A stretch of 64,000 bases of DNA from Actinomadura sp. J1-007 (GCF_009793335.1 NZ_WING01000001.1:7006001-7070000), one strand, 5' to 3'; shown: positions 43,188-52,134, counted from the stretch's first letter. Numbers and translations: made by a program. The notes: a model not told the origin generated them from the sequence alone.

Positions 43188-44047
43188 CCGCGCCGCCGAC
43201 CCAGCGGCCCGCGTTCGAGACCGTCATGTCCGGGCTGGCGTTCCCCGAGGGGCCGCGCTGGCACGAGGGCGCGCTCTGGTTCTCCGACATGCACGACGGC
43301 CGCGTGGTCAGGTGCGCGCCCGGCGCGGCCCCGGAGACGGTCGTCACCCTGGACGACTGCCCCTCCGGCCTAGGGTTCCTGCCGGACGGCACTCCGCTCG
43401 TGGTCGCCATGCACGCCCGGCGGGTGCTGCGCGTGGACGGCGGCGCCGTCCGCGTGCACGCCGACCTGTCCGGCATCGCCACCTGGCACGCCAACGACAT
43501 GCTGGTGGACCGCGCGGGCCGCGCGTACGTCGGGAACTTCGGCGACGGCACCGCGCCGCCGGAGCCCATCACCCCCGCCGCGCTGGCGCTCGTCGGCCCC
43601 GGCGGCGACGTTCGCGAGGCCGCCGCGGGCCTGCACCTGCCGAACGGCATGGCGCTGCTCGACGGGGGCCGTACCCTCGCGGTCGCCGAGACGCGGGCAC
43701 TGCCGCCCCGCATCACGACGTTCTCGGTCGGGCCGGACGGCTCGCTGTCGGACCGGCGCGTGCTGATCGAGCTGGACGCCGAACTGCCCGACGGCCTCAC
43801 CGCGGACGCCGGCGGCAACGTCTGGTTCGCCTCCCCGTTCACCGGGGAGCTCGTCCGGGTCTCGCGCGCGGGGCGGATCACCGCGCGGCTGGACTGCCCG
43901 CGGCCGCCGTACGCGTGCGTCCTCGCCGGAGCAGGGGCCGGGCCGGGCGCCGCCATGTACGTCTGCGCGGCCGACGACTGGGTGCCCGAGAAATGCCGTG
44001 CCCAGCGGACCGGGGCGATCCTGCGCGTCGACATCTCCGGCCTGTGA
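43184..44047 (+). CDS. SMP-30/gluconolactonase-family protein
   Basis: A 287-aa six-bladed beta-propeller with F-P-E-G-P-R-W-H-E-G-A-L-W-F-S-D-M near residue 19 (the metal-binding Glu), a mid-protein W-H-A-N-D-M, L-P-N-G-M-A-L and L-P-D-G-L-T-A-D. These are the spaced Glu/Asn/Asp ligands of SMP-30/lactonase enzymes. They hydrolyse lactones, fitting a catabolic or tailoring role after the Rieske oxygenase and ligase. The ATG overlaps the ligase stop. Confidence 0.9.
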   Translation: MTAPPTQRPAFETVMSGLAFPEGPRWHEGALWFSDMHDGRVVRCAPGAAPETVVTLDDCPSGLGFLPDGTPLVVAMHARRVLRVDGGAVRVHADLSGIATWHANDMLVDRAGRAYVGNFGDGTAPPEPITPAALALVGPGGDVREAAAGLHLPNGMALLDGGRTLAVAETRALPPRITTFSVGPDGSLSDRRVLIELDAELPDGLTADAGGNVWFASPFTGELVRVSRAGRITARLDCPRPPYACVLAGAGAGPGAAMYVCAADDWVPEKCRAQRTGAILRVDISGL

Positions 44048-44066
44048 CGTGAGCGAGGAGGAACCC

Positions 44067-45395
44067 GTGCTCCGCAACGCATCCCACCGGCCACCGGCCG
44101 GACGAGCCACCTCGCAGGCCGCCCGCCGGGCCGTCCGCCGGGCCGCTCGGAAGGCCATCCGACGAGACGTCCGGCGAGCCGTCCGGCGGCGCGGGCCGCG
44201 GCGGATCGCCTGCCTCGCCGCGCTGCTCTCCCTCGCCGCCGCCTGCGACTCGGCGGACCCGGCCGCGCGCCGGGCCGAGGTCGCCGGCCCCGCGGGCGAG
44301 CCGATCGTGATCGGCATGGACGAGGACAGCAGCGGCCCCGGCGCCTCGTACGGCGTGCCCGCCGGCCGCACCGTCCGCGACGCCGTCCGCGACATCAACC
44401 GCCGCGGCGGCGTCCTCGGCAGGCCGCTCAAGCTCGTCGTGGAGAACGACGCGAGCGACCCCACCAAGACGCCGTCGGTCGTCCGCAAGCTGCTCGGCGA
44501 GGGCGCGAAGGCCGTCATCCTGAGCACCGGCGGCGGCTCGGTGCTCCAGGCCAAACCGGTCCTGCAAGGGGCGCGCGTCCCCGCGTTCGCCCCCGTCGCG
44601 ATCTCCGAGGGGGCGGTGACCCCGCCGAACGCCGACTACGTCTTCATGCTCGGCAACCCGATCTCCGACTTCACCAAGGTCTACTGCGCCGCGATGAAGC
44701 AGGCCGGGTACCGGCGGCTCGGCGTGATGACCGACCTGTCGCCGACGATCGTCGCGCTGAACCGGATCCTGCTGCCGAAGCTGCGCGCCTGCGTGGACGT
44801 CGTCGGCGTCGAGCAGGCCGAGCTGGGCTCGTCGGACGTCACGCCGCAGGTCGCCCGGCTCAAGCGGCACGACCCCGACGCGGTGTTCGTGTCCAGCGTC
44901 GGCGGGATCTACGAGATCCTCATCCAGAACAAGCTCGCGGAGCAGATGCCGGGCCTGGCCCGCTACTCCCTCGCCTCGATCGGCAACCAGCCGGGCTTCT
45001 GGAAGGTCGCCAACCCGCGCGCCCTGGACGGGCTCGCGTTCATGGGGGCGCTCGTCCCCGGCAACCCGCGGGCGGAGGCGCTGCGCGGCTTCCTCACCCG
45101 CGAACGCGGAGGGAGGTTCGAGATGACCGCCTACGACGCCCAGGCGTGGGACTCGGTGCAGCTCATCAAGACGGCGATCGAACGGGCGCGGAGCCTCGAC
45201 GGGAACCGCCTGAAACAGGAGCTGGAGAAGCTGCGCGGGTACCGGCCGGCGTTCGGCCAGTCGCGGCTCACGCTGTCGTTCGCGCCCGGCAAGCACATCG
45301 GCGCGGACGGGCTGTGCGGGCTCGCGCTCGTCGAGTTCGGGCGCGGCAACAGGCCCGGCGGCATGCAGCACGGCTACCAGCCCCAGTGCGGGTGA
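44067..45395 (+). CDS. ABC transporter substrate-binding lipoprotein, branched-chain amino acid (LivK) type
   Basis: A 442-aa type I periplasmic-binding protein with a lipobox L-A-A-A-C near residue 58. It then has I-V-I-G-M-D-E-D-S-S-G-P-G and R-D-I-N-R-R-G-G-V-L-G-R-P-L-K-L-V, standard for the LivJ/K family. GTG 44067 has GAGGAGG upstream. An Arg/Ala-rich repeat-like head (A-R-R-A-V-R-R-A-A-R-K) before the signal peptide is unusually long, so translation may start later. It is followed by two permease and two ATPase genes, so a complete importer is encoded. The substrate may be an aromatic or acyl compound used by the Rieske/ligase enzymes rather than an amino acid. Confidence 0.92.
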   Translation: MLRNASHRPPAGRATSQAARRAVRRAARKAIRRDVRRAVRRRGPRRIACLAALLSLAAACDSADPAARRAEVAGPAGEPIVIGMDEDSSGPGASYGVPAGRTVRDAVRDINRRGGVLGRPLKLVVENDASDPTKTPSVVRKLLGEGAKAVILSTGGGSVLQAKPVLQGARVPAFAPVAISEGAVTPPNADYVFMLGNPISDFTKVYCAAMKQAGYRRLGVMTDLSPTIVALNRILLPKLRACVDVVGVEQAELGSSDVTPQVARLKRHDPDAVFVSSVGGIYEILIQNKLAEQMPGLARYSLASIGNQPGFWKVANPRALDGLAFMGALVPGNPRAEALRGFLTRERGGRFEMTAYDAQAWDSVQLIKTAIERARSLDGNRLKQELEKLRGYRPAFGQSRLTLSFAPGKHIGADGLCGLALVEFGRGNRPGGMQHGYQPQCG

Positions 45396-45465
45396 CGCGG
45401 ATGAAGCCAACACGAACGCGCACCTGGATGCGGACGCGGATGCGGACGGGCGGGTGGTCCCGGCC

Positions 45466-46341
45466 ATGACGGACCTTCAGATATGGGTGTCGGTCCTGGA
45501 GATGGGCTGCTTCTACGGGCTGATCGCCCTCGGCTACCTCCTGGTCCTCCAGGGCGCCGGATTCTTCAACTTCGCGCTCGGGCCGTACGCCACGGTCGCG
45601 GGCATGACCACCGCGTGGCTGGTCGCCGAGCACGAGGTGCCGCTGTGGCCCGCCGCGTTCCTCGGGCTCGCGGCCGTGGTCGCGCTCTCGGTGCTGACCG
45701 AGCTCGTGGTCGTACGGCGCGTGCAGAGCCGGTCGTCCGGCAGCGAGCTGCCCGCCCTCGTCGCCATCGCCGCGGTGCTCTTCATGATCGAGCAGTCGGC
45801 GGGGCTGGCGTTCGGGCACCAGCCGCTCGCGGGCCAGTCGCTGCTGCGGACCGCACCGCTGGAGTTCGGCGGCGTCGTCGTGCAGCCGTACGCGGTGCTG
45901 CTGATCGGCGTCACCGTCCTGGTGTTCGCCGCGACCGCCCTGTGGATCAGGTACGGCAGGAGCGGCCGGCTGCTGCGCGCGGTCGGCGACGGCGAGGCGA
46001 CCGCGCGACTGCTCGGCCTGCCGGTCGCGCGCGTCCGGCTGCTCGCGTTCGCGGTGAGCGGCGTCGTCGCGGGCGTCGCGGGCCTGCTGTTCGCGCCGAA
46101 GGCGGGGCTCCAGTTCGACAGCGGCCTCGGGTGGACGCTGAACGGGTTCCTCGCGCTGGTCGTCGGCGGCACCCGCACCGTCTGGGGTCCGCTCGCCGGC
46201 GGGCTGCTCCTCGGCGCCGTCCAGATGTTCGTGCCCTACTACCTCGGCAGCGAGTTCGTCTCCTACGTCGTCCTCGGCGTCGCCCTGGTGTTCTTCGCGT
46301 TCCGGCCGGAAGGCATCTTCGTCTGGAGGGTTCGTACATGA
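45466..46341 (+). CDS. Branched-chain-type ABC permease (LivH-like)
   Basis: A 291-aa membrane protein with about eight hydrophobic segments. It has G-L-I-A-L-G-Y-L-L-V-L-Q-G-A-G-F-F-N-F-A near the start and the loop R-A-V-G-D-G-E-A-T-A-R-L-L-G-L-P, the conserved EAA-like cytoplasmic loop of LivH. ATG 45466 is preferred; GTG 45454 is possible. The 70 bp before it contain short GGATGCGGACGC-type repeats. Confidence 0.92.
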   Translation: MTDLQIWVSVLEMGCFYGLIALGYLLVLQGAGFFNFALGPYATVAGMTTAWLVAEHEVPLWPAAFLGLAAVVALSVLTELVVVRRVQSRSSGSELPALVAIAAVLFMIEQSAGLAFGHQPLAGQSLLRTAPLEFGGVVVQPYAVLLIGVTVLVFAATALWIRYGRSGRLLRAVGDGEATARLLGLPVARVRLLAFAVSGVVAGVAGLLFAPKAGLQFDSGLGWTLNGFLALVVGGTRTVWGPLAGGLLLGAVQMFVPYYLGSEFVSYVVLGVALVFFAFRPEGIFVWRVRT

Positions 46342-47429
46342 CCGTGGATCGCACGCGGCCCGCGGGAGCGCTCCGCCGGCCGCCCACCGCCGAAGCCGAA
46401 GCCGAAACCGAAGCCGGAGCCCGAGCCGGAGCCGGGCGCCCGGCGGTCGGCCTGCCCCGGGCGGCCGACCGGTGGCCGCCGCTGCTCGGCGCGGCCGGCC
46501 TGGCGCTGGTCGCCGCGTGGGCGGGCGGCAGCGCCTACCACCAGGACCTGGCCGTCCTGTTCGCGGTCTACGCCCTGATCGGCCTCGGCATGTACGTGCC
46601 GTTCGTCATGGCGGGGTCGCTGTCCATGGCGTACGGGGCGTACGCGGGGATCGGCGCCTACGCGGTGCTGGTCGCGCAGGTGAAGCTGGACGCGCCGTTC
46701 TGGCTCGGGTGGCCGGCCGGGTGCGCGGTGGCGGTCGCCGTCGCCGTGCTGCTCGGGCTGGCGACCGCGCGGCTGTCCGGGTTCTTCCTCGCGGCGGTGA
46801 CGCTGCTGTTCGGCACCGCGTTCCAGCGCTGGCTGGTCGCGTCGGAGGACCTGACGGGCGGGGCGAGCGGCATGGCGGCGGGGGCCGGGCCCGCCGTCCT
46901 CGGCTGGCATCCCGGCCGCGGCGTCCTCATGGCCGCCGGCCTGCTGCTGGTGTGGGCGGTCGCCTGGCTGGTCGACCGGCTGCGGCGCGGCGCCTGGGGC
47001 GTGACCGTGCGGGCGGCGCGCGAGGTGCCGCTCGCGGTCGAGTCGTGCGGCGTCCGCACGCGCGCGCTGGACCTGCTCGCGCTCGCGACCGGCGCGGCGA
47101 TCGCCTCGATGGGCGGCGCGCTGTTCGCCACGTTCCAGGCCGGGGTGACGCCGGAGACGTTCACGCTCGACATCGTGTTCCTCGCGGTGTTCATGCCGCT
47201 GATCGGCGGGCTCGGCACGTCGTGGGGCGCGGTCGTCGGCGCCCTGGTCGTCGTGGAGACGACCGTCAACCTGCCGGTGCTCGACGACAGCGGCAAGCTC
47301 GTGCTGACCGCCGTGGTGCTGGCCGTCCTGCTGGTCGCGCCGAACGGCCTGCTCGGCTACCTGGACCGGACGCGCCGGCGGTTCGCGCCCGGCGCCGTCC
47401 GCGGCGGAAGGGACGGCGCACGTGGCTGA
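46338..47429 (+). CDS. Branched-chain-type ABC permease (LivM-like)
   Basis: A 363-aa permease. It has an N-terminal Glu/Ala-rich cytoplasmic extension (A-E-A-E-A-E-T-E-A-G-A), about nine membrane segments, and the loop R-A-A-R-E-V-P-L-A-V-E-S-C-G-V matching LivM. F-V-M-A-G-S-L-S-M-A-Y-G-A-Y-A-G-I-G-A-Y corresponds to the first conserved family block. The ATG overlaps the LivH-like stop; the 3' end overlaps the next gene by eight bases. Confidence 0.92.
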   Translation: MTVDRTRPAGALRRPPTAEAEAETEAGARAGAGRPAVGLPRAADRWPPLLGAAGLALVAAWAGGSAYHQDLAVLFAVYALIGLGMYVPFVMAGSLSMAYGAYAGIGAYAVLVAQVKLDAPFWLGWPAGCAVAVAVAVLLGLATARLSGFFLAAVTLLFGTAFQRWLVASEDLTGGASGMAAGAGPAVLGWHPGRGVLMAAGLLLVWAVAWLVDRLRRGAWGVTVRAAREVPLAVESCGVRTRALDLLALATGAAIASMGGALFATFQAGVTPETFTLDIVFLAVFMPLIGGLGTSWGAVVGALVVVETTVNLPVLDDSGKLVLTAVVLAVLLVAPNGLLGYLDRTRRRFAPGAVRGGRDGARG

Positions 47430-48195
47430 CGGCGCGCTCCTGCGCGGCACGGGGATCGGCAAGCGCTACGGCGGCGTCACCGCGCTCGACGGGGTGGACG
47501 TCGAGGTGCGGGCCGGCGAGGTGCTCGGGCTGATCGGCCCGAACGGCGCGGGCAAGACGACCCTGATGGACGTGGTCTCCGGCGCCCAGGACCTGGACGC
47601 GGGGACCCTGACCCTCGCCGGGCGCCCGCTGGCCGGAGCGCCGTGGCGGCGGGCGCGGCTCGGCCTCGCCCGCACGTTCCAGCATCCGCAGCTCGCGTCG
47701 GAGCTGACGGTCGCGGAGAACGTCCTGACCGGACGGCTCGCCGCCCGCCACTCCTCGGTGCGCGGCATGGCGGCGAGCATGCTGCGCGGCCTGCTGTCCA
47801 CCGCGACGGGCCGGGACGAGTGCGCCCGGCTGGCGGCCGACATGGGCCTGGACGACCCGGGCCGGCTCGCGGGCGAGCTGACGCTCGGCGAGAAGCGCGT
47901 GCTGGAGGTCGTGCGGGCGCTCGCCCAGGACCCCCAGGTCATGCTGCTGGACGAGCCGTTCGCGGGCGCCGACGCCACCGGCATCGCGGCCATCATGGAG
48001 GCGATCCGCACCGTCCGGCGGCGCGGCCACGGCGTCGTCCTCATCGACCACAGCGTCGACCTGGTCGCCTCCCTCGCGGAGCGCGTGGTGCTGCTGGACT
48101 CCGGGCGGGTCGTCTTCGAGGGCACCCCTGAGGAATGCCTGGCGAGTTCGGAGATGCGTGCGGTGTACTTCGGAGGCGGATATGACCGGACATGA
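47422..48195 (+). CDS. Branched-chain-type ABC ATPase (LivG-like)
   Basis: A 257-aa ATPase with Walker A G-P-N-G-A-G-K-T-T, Q-loop A-R-T-F-Q-H-P-Q-L, a degenerate signature L-T-L-G-E-K-R-V-L-E-V-V in place of LSGGQ, and Walker B V-M-L-L-D-E-P-F-A-G. R-T-F-Q and the C-terminal I-D-H-S-V-D-L-V fit LivG. The altered signature is less standard than in most homologues but still plausible. GTG 47422 overlaps the LivM-like gene. Confidence 0.92.
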   Translation: MADGALLRGTGIGKRYGGVTALDGVDVEVRAGEVLGLIGPNGAGKTTLMDVVSGAQDLDAGTLTLAGRPLAGAPWRRARLGLARTFQHPQLASELTVAENVLTGRLAARHSSVRGMAASMLRGLLSTATGRDECARLAADMGLDDPGRLAGELTLGEKRVLEVVRALAQDPQVMLLDEPFAGADATGIAAIMEAIRTVRRRGHGVVLIDHSVDLVASLAERVVLLDSGRVVFEGTPEECLASSEMRAVYFGGGYDRT

Positions 48196-48940
48196 GCTGA
48201 AGGTCGAGGACCTCACGGTCCGCTACGGCGGCGCGGTCGCGGTGGACGCCGCGTCCCTCACCGCCCGCTCGGGCGCCGTCACGGCGGTCGTCGGCCCGAA
48301 CGGGGCGGGCAAGACCAGCCTCCTGCTCGGCGTGTACGGGTCGGTGCCCGCCCGGGGCCGGGTCGTGGTGGACGGCGCGGACCTGTCCGGGCTGCGGGCG
48401 CTGGCGAGGGCCCGCCGCGGCGTGGCCGTCGTCCCGCAGGGCAGGCAGCTCTTCCCGCACCTCACCGTGCTGGAGAACCTCAAGGTCATGGCGGAGACGC
48501 TGCGCCTGCCCCGCGGGCGGGCGGACGCCGCGCTCGACCGCTTCCCCGTCCTGCGGACGCGCGCCCGCGGCCTCGCCGGGGTGCTGAGCGGCGGCGAGCA
48601 GCAGATGCTGGCGATCTCCCGCGCCCTGATGGCCGAGCCGTCGGTGCTGCTGCTGGACGAGATGACGACCGGGCTCGCCCCCAAGATCGTCCAGGACATC
48701 GCGCGGACGGTGGCCGGGCTCGCGGACGACGGTGTCTGCGTGCTGCTCGCCGAGCCCACCATCGGCCCCCTCGCGGGGCTCATCGACCGCGGCCACGTCC
48801 TGATCCGGGGCCGGGTCGTGGCGACGGCCGAGGACGGCGGCGCCGCCCTCGACGAGGCGTACCAGCGGGCCATGGGCGCCACCTCGACGGAGTTCGAACG
48901 GCTCGGCGGCACCGGATCGGCCGTGGCCCCGCAACCGTGA
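48182..48940 (+). CDS. Branched-chain-type ABC ATPase (LivF-like)
   Basis: A 252-aa ATPase with Walker A V-V-G-P-N-G-A-G-K-T-S, A-V-V-P-Q-G-R-Q-L-F-P-H-L-T-V (the typical LivF Q-loop), signature L-S-G-G-E-Q-Q-M-L-A-I-S-R-A-L and Walker B S-V-L-L-L-D-E-M-T-T-G-L-A-P. Its start overlaps the LivG-like gene by 14 bases. It is the last gene of the operon and is followed by a strong hairpin. Confidence 0.94.
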   Translation: MTGHELKVEDLTVRYGGAVAVDAASLTARSGAVTAVVGPNGAGKTSLLLGVYGSVPARGRVVVDGADLSGLRALARARRGVAVVPQGRQLFPHLTVLENLKVMAETLRLPRGRADAALDRFPVLRTRARGLAGVLSGGEQQMLAISRALMAEPSVLLLDEMTTGLAPKIVQDIARTVAGLADDGVCVLLAEPTIGPLAGLIDRGHVLIRGRVVATAEDGGAALDEAYQRAMGATSTEFERLGGTGSAVAPQP

Positions 48941-48985
48941 CCCCGTAGGCGGCCCCGGCGGCCCAGGCGGCCCAGGCGGTGCGGC

Positions 48986-49021
48986 CTCCTCCCGGGCGGG
49001 CGGCAGATCGCCCGGGAGGAG
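48986..49021. terminator. Strong 13-bp hairpin
   Basis: CTCCTCCCGGGCG (48986-48998) and its exact complement (49009-49021) enclose a 10-nt loop between the importer operon and the converging secreted-protein gene. It should terminate both. Confidence 0.88.
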
Positions 49022-49040
49022 CGCCTTTCACCGCACGCCC

Positions 49041-49081
49041 GTGCGGCCCGGCCCGGCGGCCGTGCGGCCCGGCCCGGCGGG
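49041..49081. repeat. 21-bp direct repeat
   Basis: GTGCGGCCCGGCCCGGCG occurs at 49041 and 49062 in tandem, just before the end of the minus-strand secreted-protein gene. Confidence 0.6.
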
Positions 49082-49086
49082 TGCCG

Positions 49087-50019
49087 TCACTGGCGGACGA
49101 TCCAGTGGTCGTTCGCGCCCGCGCGGACGAACTTCAGGGTCGGGCACAGGTAGTCGCTCGGATTGGGATTGGCGGAAGGCTGCCACGGAGAATCCGAGGG
49201 GCTCGCCGGTGTCCATTGGTTGTTCTTGCGAAGCTTGATGGAACTGCTCTCGAACACGACGTTCTTCGCCTCGGAGCAGTAGTACGCGGTTCCCGTGCTC
49301 GGGTTGCGGGTCGCGTAGATCTCGAAGATGTCCCAGCCGTACTTGAGCTCGCTCGTGTCCGTTCCCGACTTGCTGTAGAACAGGCTCCAGCTGCTGGTCT
49401 TGTAGTTGTAGAGATACGCCGACCAGGAATTGCGGCTCGCGTCGGTGCGGACGAGCTGGACGTTGTAGGCGGGATGGCCGTTCACCGGAGTGGTGTAGGT
49501 CTGGACGAACGAGGCGTCGAGCTTCAGTTCGACCGAGGGCCCGTTGCCGCCGCACCAGTCCCAGGCCCAGATCTCGTTCCCGAGGACCTGCGAGTACACG
49601 GTCGTGATCTCCATGCAGGACGAGGCGGCCTTGATGGTGGGCGTGTAGGTGAAGTCGGCGCTATAGGAGACCTTGTAGCTCGTGTCGACGCTCTGCGTGG
49701 CCATCAGCCCGTCGTGCGTTCCGGCCGCAGGCTCCACGCCCCAGAAATGGTGGATCTGCTGGCGGCGGACGCGGGAACGGTGCAGATCGCGGAAGCGCTG
49801 GACGGCCTTGGCGTTCCGGGCGTTCGGCACGAACGGGCGGGCGCCCTCCACCCGGCCGCGTTTCGGCGCGTCGGGGTCAGGGGGCCGATTCGCGGCCACG
49901 GCCGCTTTCGCGCCGTGCGGGGATTCCGGCGGCGCGGAGACGGTGGCGGAGGCGGTGGCGGGGGCCGCGGTGAGCACGGCGAGGACGGCAGCGCACGTGA
50001 GCAGTTTCCGGCGCGGCAT
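49087..50019 (-). CDS. Secreted protein of unknown function
   Basis: A 310-aa protein with a Sec signal peptide (M-P-R-R-K-L-L-T-C-A-A-V-L-A-V-L-T-A-A-P-A-T-A-S-A). A Pro/Ala linker and a ~210-residue domain rich in Tyr, Ser, Thr and Trp follow. It has paired cysteines (S-S-C-M-E, D-W-C-G-G, Y-Y-C-S-E, Y-L-C-P-T) and a beta-rich look. GC content and codon use are lower than in the neighbours. ATG 50019 has GGAG six bases upstream; ATG 50022 and TTG 50031 are alternatives. I do not recognise the domain. It is extracellular by its signal peptide and divergent from a two-component pair. Confidence 0.8.
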   Translation of the reverse strand: MPRRKLLTCAAVLAVLTAAPATASATVSAPPESPHGAKAAVAANRPPDPDAPKRGRVEGARPFVPNARNAKAVQRFRDLHRSRVRRQQIHHFWGVEPAAGTHDGLMATQSVDTSYKVSYSADFTYTPTIKAASSCMEITTVYSQVLGNEIWAWDWCGGNGPSVELKLDASFVQTYTTPVNGHPAYNVQLVRTDASRNSWSAYLYNYKTSSWSLFYSKSGTDTSELKYGWDIFEIYATRNPSTGTAYYCSEAKNVVFESSSIKLRKNNQWTPASPSDSPWQPSANPNPSDYLCPTLKFVRAGANDHWIVRQ

Positions 50020-50206
50020 CATGCACTCCAACAGGGAGGGGGGGAACGGTCGGCACGCGCGTTGAACGGCTCGTACCGCTCCACAGAGTTCGGCCGCAAG
50101 AGTTGTTCTGTCAACGACTGGCTGTTCAGGTTCCGTTCATTACGGGTCGAACGCGCGGCGCGGCACTTCGGACGGCGGATCGGGACGGCGGGCATATCGT
50201 GAACGG

Positions 50207-51427
50207 GTGGGCGGTCGGTCGAAGTGGGAGGCTGTCGAGCGGTCGCTGCTGCTTCCGTCGGCACTGCGCGAGGACGGCACGCGGCGGTCGTTCCGGGACT
50301 GGTGCGTGGACGCGGCGTGCGCGCTGGTCGCGTGCGGCATCGCGGCCGGGACGCTGGCGGGGGAGTACTTCACGACCGCCCGTCCGGCGGCGGGCTGGCT
50401 GGCGCTGGACGCGGCGGCCGGGGTGCTGGCGCCGTTGGCGCTGCTGTTCCGGCGGCGGTGGCCCGTGCGGGTGGCGGTCGGGCTGGTGCTGGTGTCGGCG
50501 GTGGCGCGGACGGCGGGGTTCCCGGCGGGCGTCGCGGCGTTCGGGGTGGCGCTGCGCTGCCGCACCAGGACGGCGGTCGCGGTCGCGGCGCTGCTGGCCT
50601 GCGCCAGCGTGTGCGACGTCGCGGTCCGGCAGCGGGGCGTGGGCGGCGCCGCGACGGTGGCGGCGGTCGTGCTGCTGTGCACGGCGGTGCTGCTGGCCGG
50701 GCTGTTCGCGCGGGCCCGCCGGGACCTGGTGCTGGCGCTGCGCGACCGGGCGCTGCGCGCGGAGGCCGACCAGTGGCGGCGCGCCGAGGAGGCCCGCCAG
50801 GGCGAACGGGTCCGGATGGCGCGGGAGATGCACGACGCGCTGGGCCACCGGATCACGGTGATGAGCCTGCACGCCGGGGCGCTGGCGTTCCGGCCCGACG
50901 CGCCCGCGGAGGAGGTCGCCCGCTCGGCGGAGATCCTGCGGTCCGCCTCGCACGACGCGCTGGTGGAGCTCAGGGAGGTGATCGGCGTCCTGCGCGGGCG
51001 GGACGCCGGGCGGGACCCGGGGCCGTCCGGGCCGCGGCCCACGCTCGCGGCGGCGCGCGACCTGATCGACGAGGCGCGGCGGGCGGGTGACGCGGTGGTG
51101 CTCGACGCGTTCCCCGACACGCTGGACGGCGTGCCGGAACCGGTGCGGCGCGACGCGTACCGCGTGCTCCAGGAGGCGCTGACCAACGCGCGCAAGCACG
51201 CGCCCGGCCTGCCCGTGACCGTGCGGGTCGTCCGCGAGGACGGCGGGATCCGCGTCACCGCGGACAACCCGCTTCCGGGCCCTGGGCGCTCCCGCGCGAT
51301 GCCGGGCGGCGGCTTCGGGCTGGTCGGCCTCGCCGAACGGGCCGCGCTGGCGGGCGGGCGGCTGGAGCACGGGCCCCGTCCCGGCGGCGTGTTCCGGCTG
51401 TCGGCCTGGCTACCCTTTGAGGCGTGA
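50207..51427 (+). CDS. Sensor histidine kinase, NarL/DesK class
   Basis: A 406-aa kinase with about five membrane segments to residue 180 and a coiled-coil linker. The HisKA_3 box reads R-M-A-R-E-M-H-D-A-L-G-H-R-I-T near residue 210, and the HATPase has E-A-L-T-N-A-R-K-H-A and G-F-G-L-V-G-L-A-E-R. GTG 50207 starts the frame, and the stop overlaps the response-regulator GTG. It is a standard cognate pair; the signal is unknown. Confidence 0.92.
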   Translation: MGGRSKWEAVERSLLLPSALREDGTRRSFRDWCVDAACALVACGIAAGTLAGEYFTTARPAAGWLALDAAAGVLAPLALLFRRRWPVRVAVGLVLVSAVARTAGFPAGVAAFGVALRCRTRTAVAVAALLACASVCDVAVRQRGVGGAATVAAVVLLCTAVLLAGLFARARRDLVLALRDRALRAEADQWRRAEEARQGERVRMAREMHDALGHRITVMSLHAGALAFRPDAPAEEVARSAEILRSASHDALVELREVIGVLRGRDAGRDPGPSGPRPTLAAARDLIDEARRAGDAVVLDAFPDTLDGVPEPVRRDAYRVLQEALTNARKHAPGLPVTVRVVREDGGIRVTADNPLPGPGRSRAMPGGGFGLVGLAERAALAGGRLEHGPRPGGVFRLSAWLPFEA

Positions 51428-52077
51428 CCTCGCCGATCGCCGTCGCCATCGTCGACGATGACGCCCTCGTCCGGCTCGGGCTGGCGACGATGCTCGGCGG
51501 CCTGCCCGACATCGAGGTCGTCGGCGAGGCCGCGGACGGCGCCGAGGCCGCCGCGCTCGTCGCCGAGCGCGCCCCCGACGTCGTCCTGATGGACCTGCAC
51601 ATGCCGAGCGTGGACGGGCTCGCCGCCACCGCCGCGATCCGCCGGGGGCCGAGGCCGCCCCAGGTGATCATGCTGACGGCGTTCGACGCCGACGAGAACG
51701 TCCTGGCGGCGCTGCGGGCGGGCGCGGGCGGCTTCGTCACCAAGCACACCCCGCCCCAGCAGATCGTCGAGGCGATCCGCAGGGCGTCCGCGGGCGAGCC
51801 GGTGCTGTCGCCGGACGCGCTGAGCGGCCTGATCCGGCAGGTCGCCGCGCCCGTACGGCACGACGAGCGCCGCCGCGCGCGGGACCTGCTGGACCGGCTG
51901 ACCGGGCAGGAGCGGGCCGTCGCGGCGGGCGTCGCCCAGGGCCGCACCAACGCCCAGATCGCCGCCGACCTCTACATCAGCGTCGCCAGCGTGAAGCTGC
52001 ACATCTCCCGGGCCCTCGCCAAGCTCGGCGTCGAGAACCGCACGCTCCTGGCCCTCCTCGTCCACGACGCCCGCTGA
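51424..52077 (+). CDS. LuxR/NarL-type response regulator
   Basis: A 217-aa regulator. Its receiver has I-V-D-D-D-A-L-V, the phosphoacceptor Asp in V-V-L-M-D-L-H-M-P, Thr in I-M-L-T-A-F and Lys in G-F-V-T-K-H-T-P-P. The LuxR HTH contains L-T-G-Q-E-R-A-V-A-A-G-V-A-Q-G-R-T-N-A-Q-I-A and V-A-S-V-K-L-H-I-S-R-A-L. The GTG overlaps the kinase stop. Confidence 0.94.
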   Translation: MTSPIAVAIVDDDALVRLGLATMLGGLPDIEVVGEAADGAEAAALVAERAPDVVLMDLHMPSVDGLAATAAIRRGPRPPQVIMLTAFDADENVLAALRAGAGGFVTKHTPPQQIVEAIRRASAGEPVLSPDALSGLIRQVAAPVRHDERRRARDLLDRLTGQERAVAAGVAQGRTNAQIAADLYISVASVKLHISRALAKLGVENRTLLALLVHDAR

Positions 52078-52134
52078 CCCGCGGCGCGAGGCGCACGCCG
52101 ACGCCCTCCGCGAAGGGACGTCCGTACGAGGCGT

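Noticed and set aside
49087..50019. Neprosin-family assignment of the secreted protein
   Set aside because: Tyr/Trp-rich beta look is suggestive only; the expected conserved Glu and Cys motifs could not be aligned.
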